Positions 16,708-25,257 of a stretch of DNA of 64,000 bases are shown here, in pieces. The notes beneath the pieces were generated by a model that ran no database searches, was not told the DNA's origin, and saw nothing but the letters and a program-made list of their open reading frames with translations. This stretch comes from UBA2287 sp037442025 (GTDB lineage: Bacteria; Bacteroidota; Bacteroidia; Bacteroidales; Tenuifilaceae): the NCBI GenBank assembly GCA_037442025.1, contig JBBIRB010000001.1, forward strand, positions 1-64,000. Direction: 5' to 3'. The position numbers were made by a program, and so were the translations under genes. The stretch's first letter is position 1; each line of letters begins with the position of its first letter.

Positions 16708-18048
16708 TTAGTAGGGTGTGTTTTGGGGATCCCAGTTGCACCAACCGCTAGTCCAGTTGGTTGTGCCAAAAGCACCACGGAACGAAACGTTTTCGAACCA
16801 CGAGCTTAAACTAGTGAAACTAGCACCGCTTAGTAGGGGCGACCCGGTTTGTGGCATTGGGTTTACATTACCGTAGTTCCAACCATTAACTAGGTTAATG
16901 TCAGTGTTTTCAGTATGTAAAGTGTTGGTGCCTGCGCTCCACATAGTTTCGAATTGCTCTTGGGTAAGTACATCACCCATTCTGAAGTTGGTAAGGCAAC
17001 CTGCTAATGCTGTATTCTTAATAACTGGACCGCTGGTGCCATTGTATAGCGAAGCTGAAGGACCTTCGAGGCGAACCCCAACTTTAAAACCAGCTATAAC
17101 CGAGTTGTGAAGGTTCAGGCGTGTATTCCTTCTTAAGCGAAGACCATTTTGGTGGTTAGCATTAACGTTGGTCTGGTTTTTAGTTTTGAATGGGCCTAAT
17201 ATAGTGATGTTGCTGAATGTGACTGAAGTAAAAGGCTCATTACCACTGCCCGAAGCATCGTTATCGGATTCAAAACCATTGGAAGCATCGGATTTGTCGG
17301 CAAAATCGGGATGGCGAAGAATAAGACCGTACTGTATTTTTCCGCTGAACCCGTTATCGGTGTCAAAGTCGTCGTCGCCACCACAGTAGGATACAATGTT
17401 GCGAGCATTAACATTTCCACCCCACCATTCAAAAGAATCGTCGCGACCAAATGATACCTGAACATACTCAATGGTTGTTCCGCTACCAACGCCACCCATT
17501 GAAAGTCCGTTAATTTCGTTTCCACTAGTTACCTCGAAGCCAGCAAACTCAATTCGTACATATTTCAATATTCCGGAATTGTCGTTAGCATTGGTTCCAC
17601 CATACTGTGCGCCAGTTCCACCTTCCATTTCGGCGGTTCCGCCGGTTTGGTTAATTGGTGCTGCACCACATATAATAATGCCAGCCCAATCGCCCGGTAG
17701 GCGCTGACCTGCTGGTTTTTCGGATGTAAATACAATGGGCTTCTGAGCTGTACCCTCGGCAATAATTTGGGCACCTCTTTCAACTATTAGAGCTGCTTTT
17801 GAGTCAGTAACACCTTTAATAAGGGTACCAGGTTCAATGGTAAGCACTGCACCGCTTTTAACGTAAACATAGCCATCCATATAAACAGTGTCCTTTGCTT
17901 GCCAAGTTGTGTTGGTTGTAATATTACCGCTAACAGTAATACGAGTTCCAATTTCGGGTTCCTCTTCGTCTTTGCACGATACTAAAGTTACGCATGCAGC
18001 TAGTGCAAAAATTGCAAGCATTTTAATGTTGATGCTTTTCGATTTCAT
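16708..18048 (-). CDS. Surface lipoprotein with right-handed beta-helix, probably phosphate-regulated
   Basis: The start at 18048 (MKSKSINIKMLAIF) is preferred over 18087 because it places a normal lipoprotein signal: LAACVTLVSC, with the lipid-modified Cys at about residue 26, followed by KDEEEPE. Acidic residues after the Cys suggest surface export of a Bacteroidota lipoprotein. The rest (446 aa in all) has GNITTNTTWQAKDTVYMDG, SGAVLTIEPGTLIKG and many G/N-rich turns, fitting a parallel beta-helix. No enzymatic motif is recognised. It follows a TonB receptor gene on the same strand, separated by about 320 bp, with its own terminator and weak TTAAC repeats upstream. Inference: partner or accessory of the receptor in uptake of a phosphorus source. 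Confidence 0.8.
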   Translation of the reverse strand: MKSKSINIKMLAIFALAACVTLVSCKDEEEPEIGTRITVSGNITTNTTWQAKDTVYMDGYVYVKSGAVLTIEPGTLIKGVTDSKAALIVERGAQIIAEGTAQKPIVFTSEKPAGQRLPGDWAGIIICGAAPINQTGGTAEMEGGTGAQYGGTNANDNSGILKYVRIEFAGFEVTSGNEINGLSMGGVGSGTTIEYVQVSFGRDDSFEWWGGNVNARNIVSYCGGDDDFDTDNGFSGKIQYGLILRHPDFADKSDASNGFESDNDASGSGNEPFTSVTFSNITILGPFKTKNQTNVNANHQNGLRLRRNTRLNLHNSVIAGFKVGVRLEGPSASLYNGTSGPVIKNTALAGCLTNFRMGDVLTQEQFETMWSAGTNTLHTENTDINLVNGWNYGNVNPMPQTGSPLLSGASFTSLSSWFENVSFRGAFGTTNWTSGWCNWDPQNTPY

Positions 18049-18140
18049 GTTTATTTTTTTTGGGTTTAACATTTTATTTCGACACAAAACTAGTCCCGAA
18101 AAAAATGGTAGAGGTTAATGCTGAGTTATGTTTTGATTAT

Positions 18141-18163
18141 AGGTTTGTTACCTTAAGGTTAAG
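18141..18163 (-). promoter_or_regulatory. Weak candidate PhoB box upstream of the lipoprotein gene
   Basis: On the minus strand TTAAC (18162-18158) and GTAACA (18151-18146) are spaced 11 bp apart, the same phase as the stronger arrays at 21309 and 24553. The distance to the ATG at 18048 is similar (about 95 bp). Only two units, so low confidence. Confidence 0.3.
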
Positions 18164-18195
18164 TCGATAAGTGTCTTATTGTAAATGAAATACGA

Positions 18196-18344
18196 GGTTG
18201 TTTCAAAAGTAAAAAAACAACAACTCTCTTTCTCTGAACTTCTCTGTGACTCCTTAGTGAGTCTCTTTGTAACAATGTTTTAAAAATTACAATGGGTTCC
18301 ACAGAGATGTTCACAGTGAAACACCGAGGATATTTGAGACAACC
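18196..18344. repeat. Nested imperfect palindrome, about 149 bp (intergenic repeat element)
   Basis: Outer arms GGTTGTTTCAAA (18196-18207) and TTTGAGACAACC (18333-18344) are inverted with one mismatch. Inner arms TGAACTTCTCTGTG (18235-18248) and CACAGAGATGTTCA (18300-18313) are also inverted with one mismatch. The body is built from degenerate CTCTGTG-type words. It contains no open frame. Resembles the CACAGAG-type intergenic repeats common in Bacteroidota; a MITE- or REP-like origin is inference. Confidence 0.6.
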
Positions 18345-18372
18345 CCTTATTTAATAGGTATAAAAATGGAAA

Positions 18373-21204
18373 TTACAAGTTTAGAGAAATGCTAAGGTTA
18401 AAGGTTCGCCCAGGCGACCATTGCTGGTTTATTTTTTTCAATTTTTCTCCGCCGGTTACCGAAGGGTAGGGAGAATAAAGAACAATATTCTGATTGAGAA
18501 TGTCTTTTACTCCAAATTTCACTTCGAAATATTTACCAAACTCTTTAGAAATGGTAAAGTCGATTAGGTGGTGATGTTTCTCGTAAATATCGGGAATATC
18601 GTCGAGGATATTCTGCTTTGCTTCTCCTGTATATATTATTCTGTCGCCCACTATATTATAGAGCAACGATGCATTAATTCGGTTGCGCTCGTGATTGTAA
18701 AAAAGACCGAAGTTGACCAAGTAGGGCGATTGGCCCTGCATTGAACGGTCGCGCTCAATAAACCCTTTGCTAAACTTAACTTCACTTATAATGTAAGCAG
18801 CATTAGAAACAACTGAAAAATTTTGAAGTACAGGTATAAAACCCAACGAAACTCTCAGTTCTGCCTCGGCGCCTATGCTCTGAGAGCGAAGGGCATTGTC
18901 GAATGAGTAATTATTTCTGTTTCCGGCAGAGGCGTATTTAACTTCAATGGGATTAATAAAGTTTTTATAGAAAAACCCAAGCGAAAAGGTTTCACCCGCA
19001 TTGGGGTAGTGCTCGTAGCGTAGGTCGAAGTTATGAACTTTGGCATCGAGAATTGCTGGGTTACCAACAAAATCGGCTTCGGTTTGGAAGTTGTAATAGT
19101 AAAAAGGGGCTATTTCACGAAATTCGGGGCGATTTGTGGTAACTCCATAACCAGCGCGAATCAGGTTTTTCTCGTTAAAATTGTATGAAATATTTACCGA
19201 TGGGTATAGATCAAAAACATCTTTGCGAATTGCAATGGGTTGGTTGTAGCGGTCGTAGCTGTCGAGGTGCTGATTATTCTGCTCTGCCCTTACCCCTCCG
19301 TTAACGGTTATTCTATCGCTAACGCTAATTCTAAGAAGAGAGTATAAGGCCACATTCAGGTTGTTAGCAAAATATGAATCCGATTTGCTTGTGGTTTCTC
19401 GTAGCAAGAAACCTTCGGCCGAGGTATTTATATTGTCATCGGAGAAAAGGTTGTTTAGTGGTGTTATCCAAACCGATTGGGGGTTGGGGCTGTTTTTGGC
19501 AAATCCCAGCAGGCGAGCTTTAAAACTCCGCTGTTTGTATTCGCTAAAACCTCCGGTTTTAAATGTTACTTCTCTGTTCAGTATTTTTAAGTTGTACTCG
19601 TAATTAACTCCTGCCGATGAAATAATCTCATCGAGTTGCATGAATAAACGACCTGCATCAGAAGCTGAAGGGCTTATACCTATGGAGGCAAAATATTTAC
19701 CATCGTTTGGGGAGCCTGGTTCTTCATTTAAAGTTGTTCTAATTCGTTTTAGGTCCGGTTCGTTTCTGCTGGCAAGCGAAACTCCTACATTCCAATCGAG
19801 TTTGCTTTTGTCTTCACCAAATTTGAATTCGCCATTGAGCTGGCCCGAATAGGTTAAACGGCTCATAAAGGCATTTTCAAAATACCTTATTATACGGCCT
19901 TCGTAGCCATATAGTCCATTTCGAATGGTCGAGTGATTTTTACCTATAAGATTAAACATGTTTCGAAACTCAAATTTTCTCCCTTTTCCAGGGAAGAAGG
20001 CCCAGTTGTGGAGCAGCCCAACTTTAGCGGTGCGGTAGTAAGAATTATCAATATAGTTGAAGTTGTAGTCGGGGTTTATACCATCGGTTCGGGCCGACTG
20101 GTAACCATTATTTTCTATCTCATCGGCGTTATGCGAAAGGCTATAGTTAAGTGCTGTTATGGTACCAATGCTTCGGTTGCCTTTTTGGAACCGTTTTCCA
20201 TAGTTTACTGAGAAACTTTGGTTGGGTATTGCAGTAAGTGGTTCGGCATCCCAGAAATTGTTTAAGCTGCGACCGTATTCGGCAAGTTTCTCATTGGGAA
20301 GACCCTTGAGCGATTTTGGAAAAGTGCTGGGAAGGTTACGGGTTCCATCGTCGAAACCCAGCCAGTCGAGTTTGCCTCCCGGGGTTAGTTTATAACCTTC
20401 GAAAGTAGTGCCGGTTACGAAACCGCTTCCATACGAAACCTTAAAGAAATCGGCCTCGGGCATGTTTTTGGTGAAAATCATTACGAATCCTCCGGCAAAA
20501 TCGGCTGGTAAATCGGGTGAGGGGCTTTTAGCAATAAGAATGTTGTCGATCATGTAGCTGGGAATCTGGTCGAACGAGAAGGCTTTTTGGTCGGCTTCGG
20601 TCGATGGAGTAGAAGAGTTGTTGACCCAAACATTATTGTAACGTTGGTTTAATCCACGAATTACTATGAACTTGTCGCCCATTATCGAAATTCCTGGTAC
20701 ACGCTTAACCACCTCCGATGCATCGCGGTCCTGCGAACGTGTAATTTGCTGGGCCGAAATTCCGCTGGCTACCAATGGGCTCGCTTTAATGGTGCTAATT
20801 AATGAAACATCGGTGTTGGTTTTTCGAACTGCTGCAACCACAACTGCCTCGAGGGCAGTTGAAACTTCTTCCAATTCAACCTTTATTGAGGAGGCTCGGT
20901 TGGCCTCAACTTTAATATTCTCAAAAACAACAGAATTGTACGATATAAACGAAACCTGAATATGATAAATGCCCGGAGTAAGGTTGGCTAAAGTAAAATT
21001 TCCATCGAAATCGGTTATCGTTCCTGTAGTGGTACCTGGAATAAAAACGCTAGCACCCACGAGTGTTTCGTTGCGCATTTTATCAATTACAACACCCTGA
21101 ATACTTCCCTTTTGGGCAAAAGAAAATGAAGTAAATGAAAGAGTTAGAATAAAATTGAGGAAAATGGATTTGAAGTTGTTATTAGTAAAAAGCATATGCT
21201 TCAT
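18373..21204 (-). CDS. TonB-dependent outer membrane receptor with carboxypeptidase-like N-terminal domain
   Basis: Outer-membrane active-transport receptor. The start at 21204 (MKHMLFTNNNF, A-rich leader) is chosen; an upstream ATG at 21234 adds 10 basic residues before the signal peptide. After cleavage near SFSFAQ comes a CarboxypepD_reg-like domain (GSIQGVVIDKMRNETLVGASVFIPGT), then a plug (ISAQQITRSQDRDASEVVKRVPG, FIVIRGLNQRYNNVWVN) and a 22-strand-type barrel ending in SPGRTFNLSISLNL with terminal aromatic/hydrophobic alternation. Divergent from phoB across a region with three to four 11-bp TTAAC repeats read in its direction. Predicted role: uptake of a phosphate-containing compound under phosphate limitation. 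The substrate is inferred from regulation only. Confidence 0.93.
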   Translation of the reverse strand: MKHMLFTNNNFKSIFLNFILTLSFTSFSFAQKGSIQGVVIDKMRNETLVGASVFIPGTTTGTITDFDGNFTLANLTPGIYHIQVSFISYNSVVFENIKVEANRASSIKVELEEVSTALEAVVVAAVRKTNTDVSLISTIKASPLVASGISAQQITRSQDRDASEVVKRVPGISIMGDKFIVIRGLNQRYNNVWVNNSSTPSTEADQKAFSFDQIPSYMIDNILIAKSPSPDLPADFAGGFVMIFTKNMPEADFFKVSYGSGFVTGTTFEGYKLTPGGKLDWLGFDDGTRNLPSTFPKSLKGLPNEKLAEYGRSLNNFWDAEPLTAIPNQSFSVNYGKRFQKGNRSIGTITALNYSLSHNADEIENNGYQSARTDGINPDYNFNYIDNSYYRTAKVGLLHNWAFFPGKGRKFEFRNMFNLIGKNHSTIRNGLYGYEGRIIRYFENAFMSRLTYSGQLNGEFKFGEDKSKLDWNVGVSLASRNEPDLKRIRTTLNEEPGSPNDGKYFASIGISPSASDAGRLFMQLDEIISSAGVNYEYNLKILNREVTFKTGGFSEYKQRSFKARLLGFAKNSPNPQSVWITPLNNLFSDDNINTSAEGFLLRETTSKSDSYFANNLNVALYSLLRISVSDRITVNGGVRAEQNNQHLDSYDRYNQPIAIRKDVFDLYPSVNISYNFNEKNLIRAGYGVTTNRPEFREIAPFYYYNFQTEADFVGNPAILDAKVHNFDLRYEHYPNAGETFSLGFFYKNFINPIEVKYASAGNRNNYSFDNALRSQSIGAEAELRVSLGFIPVLQNFSVVSNAAYIISEVKFSKGFIERDRSMQGQSPYLVNFGLFYNHERNRINASLLYNIVGDRIIYTGEAKQNILDDIPDIYEKHHHLIDFTISKEFGKYFEVKFGVKDILNQNIVLYSPYPSVTGGEKLKKINQQWSPGRTFNLSISLNL

Positions 21205-21308
21205 TTTTATTTGTTTGTCTTTTCTAACCTGCATAATATCAGGTAAATACTTTATTTATCGGAATAGTAATCCGAATACAAAGAAACTTCATCCCATTGT
21301 CATTGGTT

Positions 21309-21346
21309 TTAAGTAAAAGTTAACCTTGTGTTAAAAGGACAATAAC
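21309..21346 (-). promoter_or_regulatory. Candidate PhoB box array between TonB receptor and phoB
   Basis: On the minus strand TTAACACAAGG, TTAACTTTTAC and TTAAAACCAAT follow one another with exactly 11-bp period (TTAA cores ending at 21331, 21320, 21309), preceded by a weaker TTAT unit at 21342-21345. An 11-bp period of TTAACA-like half sites is the known layout of PhoB/PhoP boxes. Located about 105 bp upstream of the receptor ATG and also upstream of phoB. Confidence 0.6.
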
Positions 21347-21443
21347 CTAAATGTGCTTAACTTAGCTTTACATTAACAATCTACATTTTTTTTTTAATTA
21401 CAATTGTGCTCTAAAACTTTATGTAAATTTAAACTTGAATTTA

Positions 21444-22133
21444 ATGGAAAATAGTGATTACAGGCTTTTGCTTGTTGACGATGAGCCCGATATACTAGAA
21501 TTTCTCAGTTACAATTTGCGTAAGGAGGGGTTTCAAGTTTTCACATCAACCAATGGGCACGATGCCCTTCGTTTGGCCAATGAGGTGAAGCCTCACCTTG
21601 TTCTGCTCGATGTTATGATGCCCGAAATGGATGGAATAGAGGTTTGTGAGGAGATTCGGCGAAACGAAAGACTTTCCAACGTTATTATCGCTTTTCTCAC
21701 TGCCAGAGGCGAAGATTACTCGCAAATTGCAGGGTTTGAGGCAGGAGGCGACGATTATATTACAAAGCCGGTAAAACCAAAAGTTTTGGTAAGCCGCTTG
21801 AAAGCATTACTGAAAAGAATCGATTCAAATCCATCGCCAGCAATAAGTTCCGAAAGCATTGGAGAGGGTATTCATATTGATAAGGAGCGCTTTTTGGTAT
21901 ACAAGGACGGTGAAGCGCTCAATTTGCCTAAAAAGGAATTTGAACTTCTTGCGCTTCTTTTCAGCCGACCCAGTAAAGTTTTTTCTCGCGATGAGATATT
22001 TTCAATGGTTTGGGGCGACAATATAATTGTTGGCGACAGAACAATTGACGTTCACATTCGCAAGCTTCGCGAAAAGATTGGCGAAGATCATATTAAAACC
22101 ATTAAAGGGGTAGGCTACAAGTTTGTAGAGTAA
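21444..22133 (+). CDS. phoB: PhoB-type response regulator (OmpR/PhoB family)
   Basis: DNA-binding two-component regulator of 229 residues from the ATG at 21444 (a TTG at 21435 is in frame but unlikely). The receiver keeps the acidic pocket DD at 12-13, phospho-acceptor Asp56 in VLLDVMMPEMDG, and the Lys in YITKPVKP. A winged-helix Trans_reg_C domain occupies the second half: KKEFELLALLFSRPSKVFSRDEI, DRTIDVHIRKLREKIG and IKTIKGVGYKF. The gene sits between a TonB receptor and a PiT phosphate carrier whose promoters both carry 11-bp TTAAC arrays, which strengthens assignment to PhoB. The usual partner kinase PhoR is not in the window. Confidence 0.9.
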   Translation: MENSDYRLLLVDDEPDILEFLSYNLRKEGFQVFTSTNGHDALRLANEVKPHLVLLDVMMPEMDGIEVCEEIRRNERLSNVIIAFLTARGEDYSQIAGFEAGGDDYITKPVKPKVLVSRLKALLKRIDSNPSPAISSESIGEGIHIDKERFLVYKDGEALNLPKKEFELLALLFSRPSKVFSRDEIFSMVWGDNIIVGDRTIDVHIRKLREKIGEDHIKTIKGVGYKFVE

Positions 22134-22146
22134 TAATTTGGTATAC

Positions 22147-22192
22147 ATGCAAAAGAGAAGCGGGGCCTATAAGCCCCGCTTCTCTTTTGCAT
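22147..22192. terminator. Bidirectional terminator between phoB and the PiT gene
   Basis: Perfect 20-bp inverted repeat (22147-22166 with 22173-22192, loop CTATAA) with a GC core GAAGCGGGGC / GCCCCGCTTC and A/T tracts outside. It separates two convergent genes. Confidence 0.95.
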
Positions 22193-22200
22193 TTTAAAGG

Positions 22201-24447
22201 CTATTCAATATTGTTTATTACAAAGTCTCTTTGTGCCTTCAGAAGGTTTACGGTTTGTAGCATAATATTTTTAGCTTCGTTAATGATACCTAAGTAAAGA
22301 ACGCTATTTCGTGTGCCGACCTCATTGGCCTTTATTCGTTTAATCTGCTTCTTACGGGCCTCATTTAGCATTTCTAAAATTCGTTGCTGCATTTTCAGAA
22401 CCTCAGAAATGTCGGTATAATCATTGTCGCGAATCATTTGAATAATGAGGTTGAAGAAATCGGATATTTTGCCGCTGATGGCAATAAGCTCATCGTTCTG
22501 AGATTTCAATAACCCCCGGTGGTTATTGTCAATATGCTCAAAACTGGGGCTTGTAATAAAAGTTAGGCTATGGGCAATTTCACGTAGGTAGTCGATTACT
22601 TGAATATAATAATGCCCGGTTTCGTAGGAGTCTTCTTGTAGTTTTTTCAGCACGCTATATGCATTATACTTAAGTTTTTTCGAATCGATATTAAGTTTCT
22701 CTACATCCTTGTCAACTTTTTTAAGCAATTTGCGGTCTTCGGTTGAAAGACCAATAATAGTTTTATTAAATGTAGTAAGCACATCGAAAAGGGACTTATT
22801 TACCTCTTTGATGCATTGTTTCAAAATATTTTCATCTTTAACCAGTTCCTCTGCAATGAGTGCTGCTTCTTGTTCTTTCAACTTACGTCTATGCAATACG
22901 TAGGATTTGAAAATTAGGAATCCTGCCAAAAGAATAAGTGCAAACATGGCAATATTTCCGCCATAATGAAGGGCAAGAGCAATTAAAAAAGATGCTGTAA
23001 ATGCTATAAATGCTGTGAAAAACCAACCAGCAATTACTGTAAGTACTCCGGTTATCCTGTATACAGCGCTCTCTCTACCCCAAGCCCTGTCGGCTAATGA
23101 TGTACCCATAGCAACCATAAATGTAACATAGGTAGTTGAAAGGGGAAGCTTTAACGAAGTGGCTGAACTAATTAGAATACTAGCAACTGTGAGGTTGACT
23201 GAGGCTCGAACCATGTCGAACGATGGTGCATCCTTTAGGTTACCTTTGAATTTGGGAGCCTTTCGGGCATCGAAACGACTTTCTATATAGTTCTTAATAA
23301 TTTGGGGTACGTATTTACCACCATTTCGACCAAATTGGCGAAAAGTTCGCACAATTGTTCTGGCAAATTGGCTGCTTCCAAAACGTTCGGCTCCAGCATC
23401 TTGACGCGATAGGTTTACTTCAGTTTCGGTAACGGTACGAGCCTTTTTCGATAGCCAGAGGGTAATAACCATTATAAGGCCTGCAATTAAAAGGTAGTAG
23501 AAGTTTACAGAAACGGGTTTTGCTAAATCGCTCATGGCAAGGCTTTCAGGGGCAATACCAGGGTTGGCCAAATAGATTTGGTATGACTTGAGGCCAGCCA
23601 TAAAAACCCCAATAAAGTTTACCAAGTCGTTACCGGCAAATGACAATGCAAGGGCAAAAGTGCCCACTAATACAATAAATTTTAAAGTATTGAATCGGAA
23701 TATACTTATGAAAACCTGAAATACTAAAACCCAGAATATGAAGCCATATAACAGGATACTCCATGTATGTGACTCGATATAGGCTAAAACAGAGGGTGAT
23801 ACTATTGATGATCCTTCAAGGCCCTTAATTAATATGAAATAAGTAATGGCGGTAAGCGAAATACCACCCCAAACTCCTCCAAACCAATTATTGGTTTTAA
23901 TGTAGTTAAAACTGTATATTATGCGTGCAATATATTGTACTGTAATACCAACAATAAAGGCAACTGCCACAGAAATTAGTATTCCTGAAATAATGGCAAG
24001 GGCTTTCGCGCTGTTAATATAATTTGCCAGGCTGGCAAACGATTCGTTGTTGGTGCTAATTTTTACTATTGAAATAGCAACAGCAGCACCGAGTAATTCA
24101 AATACTAACGATACAGTTGTAGAAGTAGGTAACCCGAAAGTATTAAAAAAATCGAGAAGAAGTATATCAGTAATCATTACTGCAAGAAAAATGGTCATGA
24201 TTTCTGGAAGGAAAAACATTTCGGGGTGGAATATACTACTTCGGGCAACCTCCATCATTCCCCCCGAGAAAGTTGCACCCACAAGGATTCCAAGGGAGGC
24301 AATAATCATTATTACATGACGGGGAGCAACTTTTGAACCAATTGCCGAGTTCAGAAAATTAACAGCATCGTTGCTAACCCCAACCATTAAGTCAACAATG
24401 GCCAAAACAAGGAGTACTATTACTATTATTAAATAAATATTATCCAT
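22201..24447 (-). CDS. pitA: PiT family inorganic phosphate transporter with C-terminal PhoU-like domain
   Basis: Inner-membrane H+/Na+-coupled phosphate carrier of 748 residues. About ten to twelve membrane helices fill residues 1-540. The two inverted PiT signature loops are seen as GVSNDAVNFLNSAIGS near the start and FAGNDLVNFIGVFMAG in the middle (family: GANDxAN). PSTTYVTFMVAMGTSLADRAWG and GLPTSTTVSLVFELLG are also typical. After the last helix a 200-residue soluble coiled-coil domain (about 550-748, QCIKEVNKSLFDVLTTF onward) looks like PhoU, which in other systems ties transport to PhoR/PhoB signalling. Its promoter carries the best TTAAC array of the window. Confidence 0.92.
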   Translation of the reverse strand: MDNIYLIIVIVLLVLAIVDLMVGVSNDAVNFLNSAIGSKVAPRHVIMIIASLGILVGATFSGGMMEVARSSIFHPEMFFLPEIMTIFLAVMITDILLLDFFNTFGLPTSTTVSLVFELLGAAVAISIVKISTNNESFASLANYINSAKALAIISGILISVAVAFIVGITVQYIARIIYSFNYIKTNNWFGGVWGGISLTAITYFILIKGLEGSSIVSPSVLAYIESHTWSILLYGFIFWVLVFQVFISIFRFNTLKFIVLVGTFALALSFAGNDLVNFIGVFMAGLKSYQIYLANPGIAPESLAMSDLAKPVSVNFYYLLIAGLIMVITLWLSKKARTVTETEVNLSRQDAGAERFGSSQFARTIVRTFRQFGRNGGKYVPQIIKNYIESRFDARKAPKFKGNLKDAPSFDMVRASVNLTVASILISSATSLKLPLSTTYVTFMVAMGTSLADRAWGRESAVYRITGVLTVIAGWFFTAFIAFTASFLIALALHYGGNIAMFALILLAGFLIFKSYVLHRRKLKEQEAALIAEELVKDENILKQCIKEVNKSLFDVLTTFNKTIIGLSTEDRKLLKKVDKDVEKLNIDSKKLKYNAYSVLKKLQEDSYETGHYYIQVIDYLREIAHSLTFITSPSFEHIDNNHRGLLKSQNDELIAISGKISDFFNLIIQMIRDNDYTDISEVLKMQQRILEMLNEARKKQIKRIKANEVGTRNSVLYLGIINEAKNIMLQTVNLLKAQRDFVINNIE

Positions 24448-24552
24448 TAAATTGCTTGTTAAGGGTTAAGTGGATGAATATCAGCACATAGGTGTTGTGC
24501 AAATTCATCATAAAAATAGCCGAAGCTTTTGTAGGTATTCATACTTTTTAAG

Positions 24553-24599
24553 TTAAATTTAACTTAATCCAATGTTAAGCCAATGTTAAGTCAGGTTAA
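24553..24599 (-). promoter_or_regulatory. Candidate PhoB box array upstream of the PiT gene
   Basis: On the minus strand CTTAACATTGG occurs twice back to back (24590-24580 and 24579-24569). It is continued by ATTAAGTTAAA and TTTAACTTAAA in the same 11-bp phase and preceded by TTTAACC one base out of phase. Four to five TTAA cores thus lie on one face of the helix, 106 bp upstream of the ATG. This matches the layout of PhoB/PhoP operators. Confidence 0.7.
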
Positions 24600-24666
24600 A
24601 TGCCTGAATTCAAGGTTTTATTATTATAATTTTGTATTTTAGTACTTAATAACACTCAAAGTTACC

Positions 24667-25257
24667 TTGATTAGCAAAGAGCAAATATTCGAAAGGTTAG
24701 CTTTCGCCCTAAAAAAATCCGACGTTGTTCAAATTGCCGAAACAATGAATTCGGTTGATATTACCCCATACGATTTAATTGATATTTCAATTAGCAGCGA
24801 CGAGTCCAAGGCTTTCCATGCGGCTTGGGTACTCGAAAACTATTTCGAAATGCACCCGAGTGCTCTAGAGTTCTTTTTACCCAATTTAATTGAAACCATT
24901 GTTTTGGTTAAGAATGAAAGCGTACAGAGGCATTATTGCAAATTGATTGCAATTGGTATAAAGCGTTTGCTTTCGGTAAAAGTTTCTGGCTTTAAAGCCA
25001 AAGAACTTTGGCGAATGAACCTCGACCCGTTACAAGAACACTGCTTTTTTTGGTTGGTTGAGCCCACAACCAAGCCTGCCGTTAAGGTTCATTGCATGGA
25101 TATTTTGTTTTTATTATCGAGTCGATACAAATGGATTTCTGAGGATCTTCCGGCAATAATTGAAGCCCAAATGGAACTAGGAGGCCCGGCAATAAGGGCA
25201 AAGGGTCGTGAAATTATTAAAGCTATAGCTTCGAAAAAACACCAACCCTTCAGCTGA
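24667..25257 (+). CDS. Helical protein of unknown function, HEAT-like
   Basis: A 196-residue soluble protein whose best start is TTG at 24667 (ISKEQIFERLAFALKKSDVV follows); the first in-frame ATG, residue 28, would remove the conserved-looking first helices. A -7 box TAATTTTG at 24627-24634 precedes it by 33 nt. Predicted secondary structure is almost wholly helical with Leu-rich pairs of helices (AFHAAWVLENYFEMHPSALE, EHCFFWLVEPTTKPAVKVH, CMDILFLLSS), reminiscent of HEAT/ARM-like folds. No catalytic motif. Ends convergently, overlapping the 3' end of the PPDK-like gene by 8 bp. Divergent from the PiT gene, so the TTAAC array lies in its upstream region too. Confidence 0.75.
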   Translation: MISKEQIFERLAFALKKSDVVQIAETMNSVDITPYDLIDISISSDESKAFHAAWVLENYFEMHPSALEFFLPNLIETIVLVKNESVQRHYCKLIAIGIKRLLSVKVSGFKAKELWRMNLDPLQEHCFFWLVEPTTKPAVKVHCMDILFLLSSRYKWISEDLPAIIEAQMELGGPAIRAKGREIIKAIASKKHQPFS

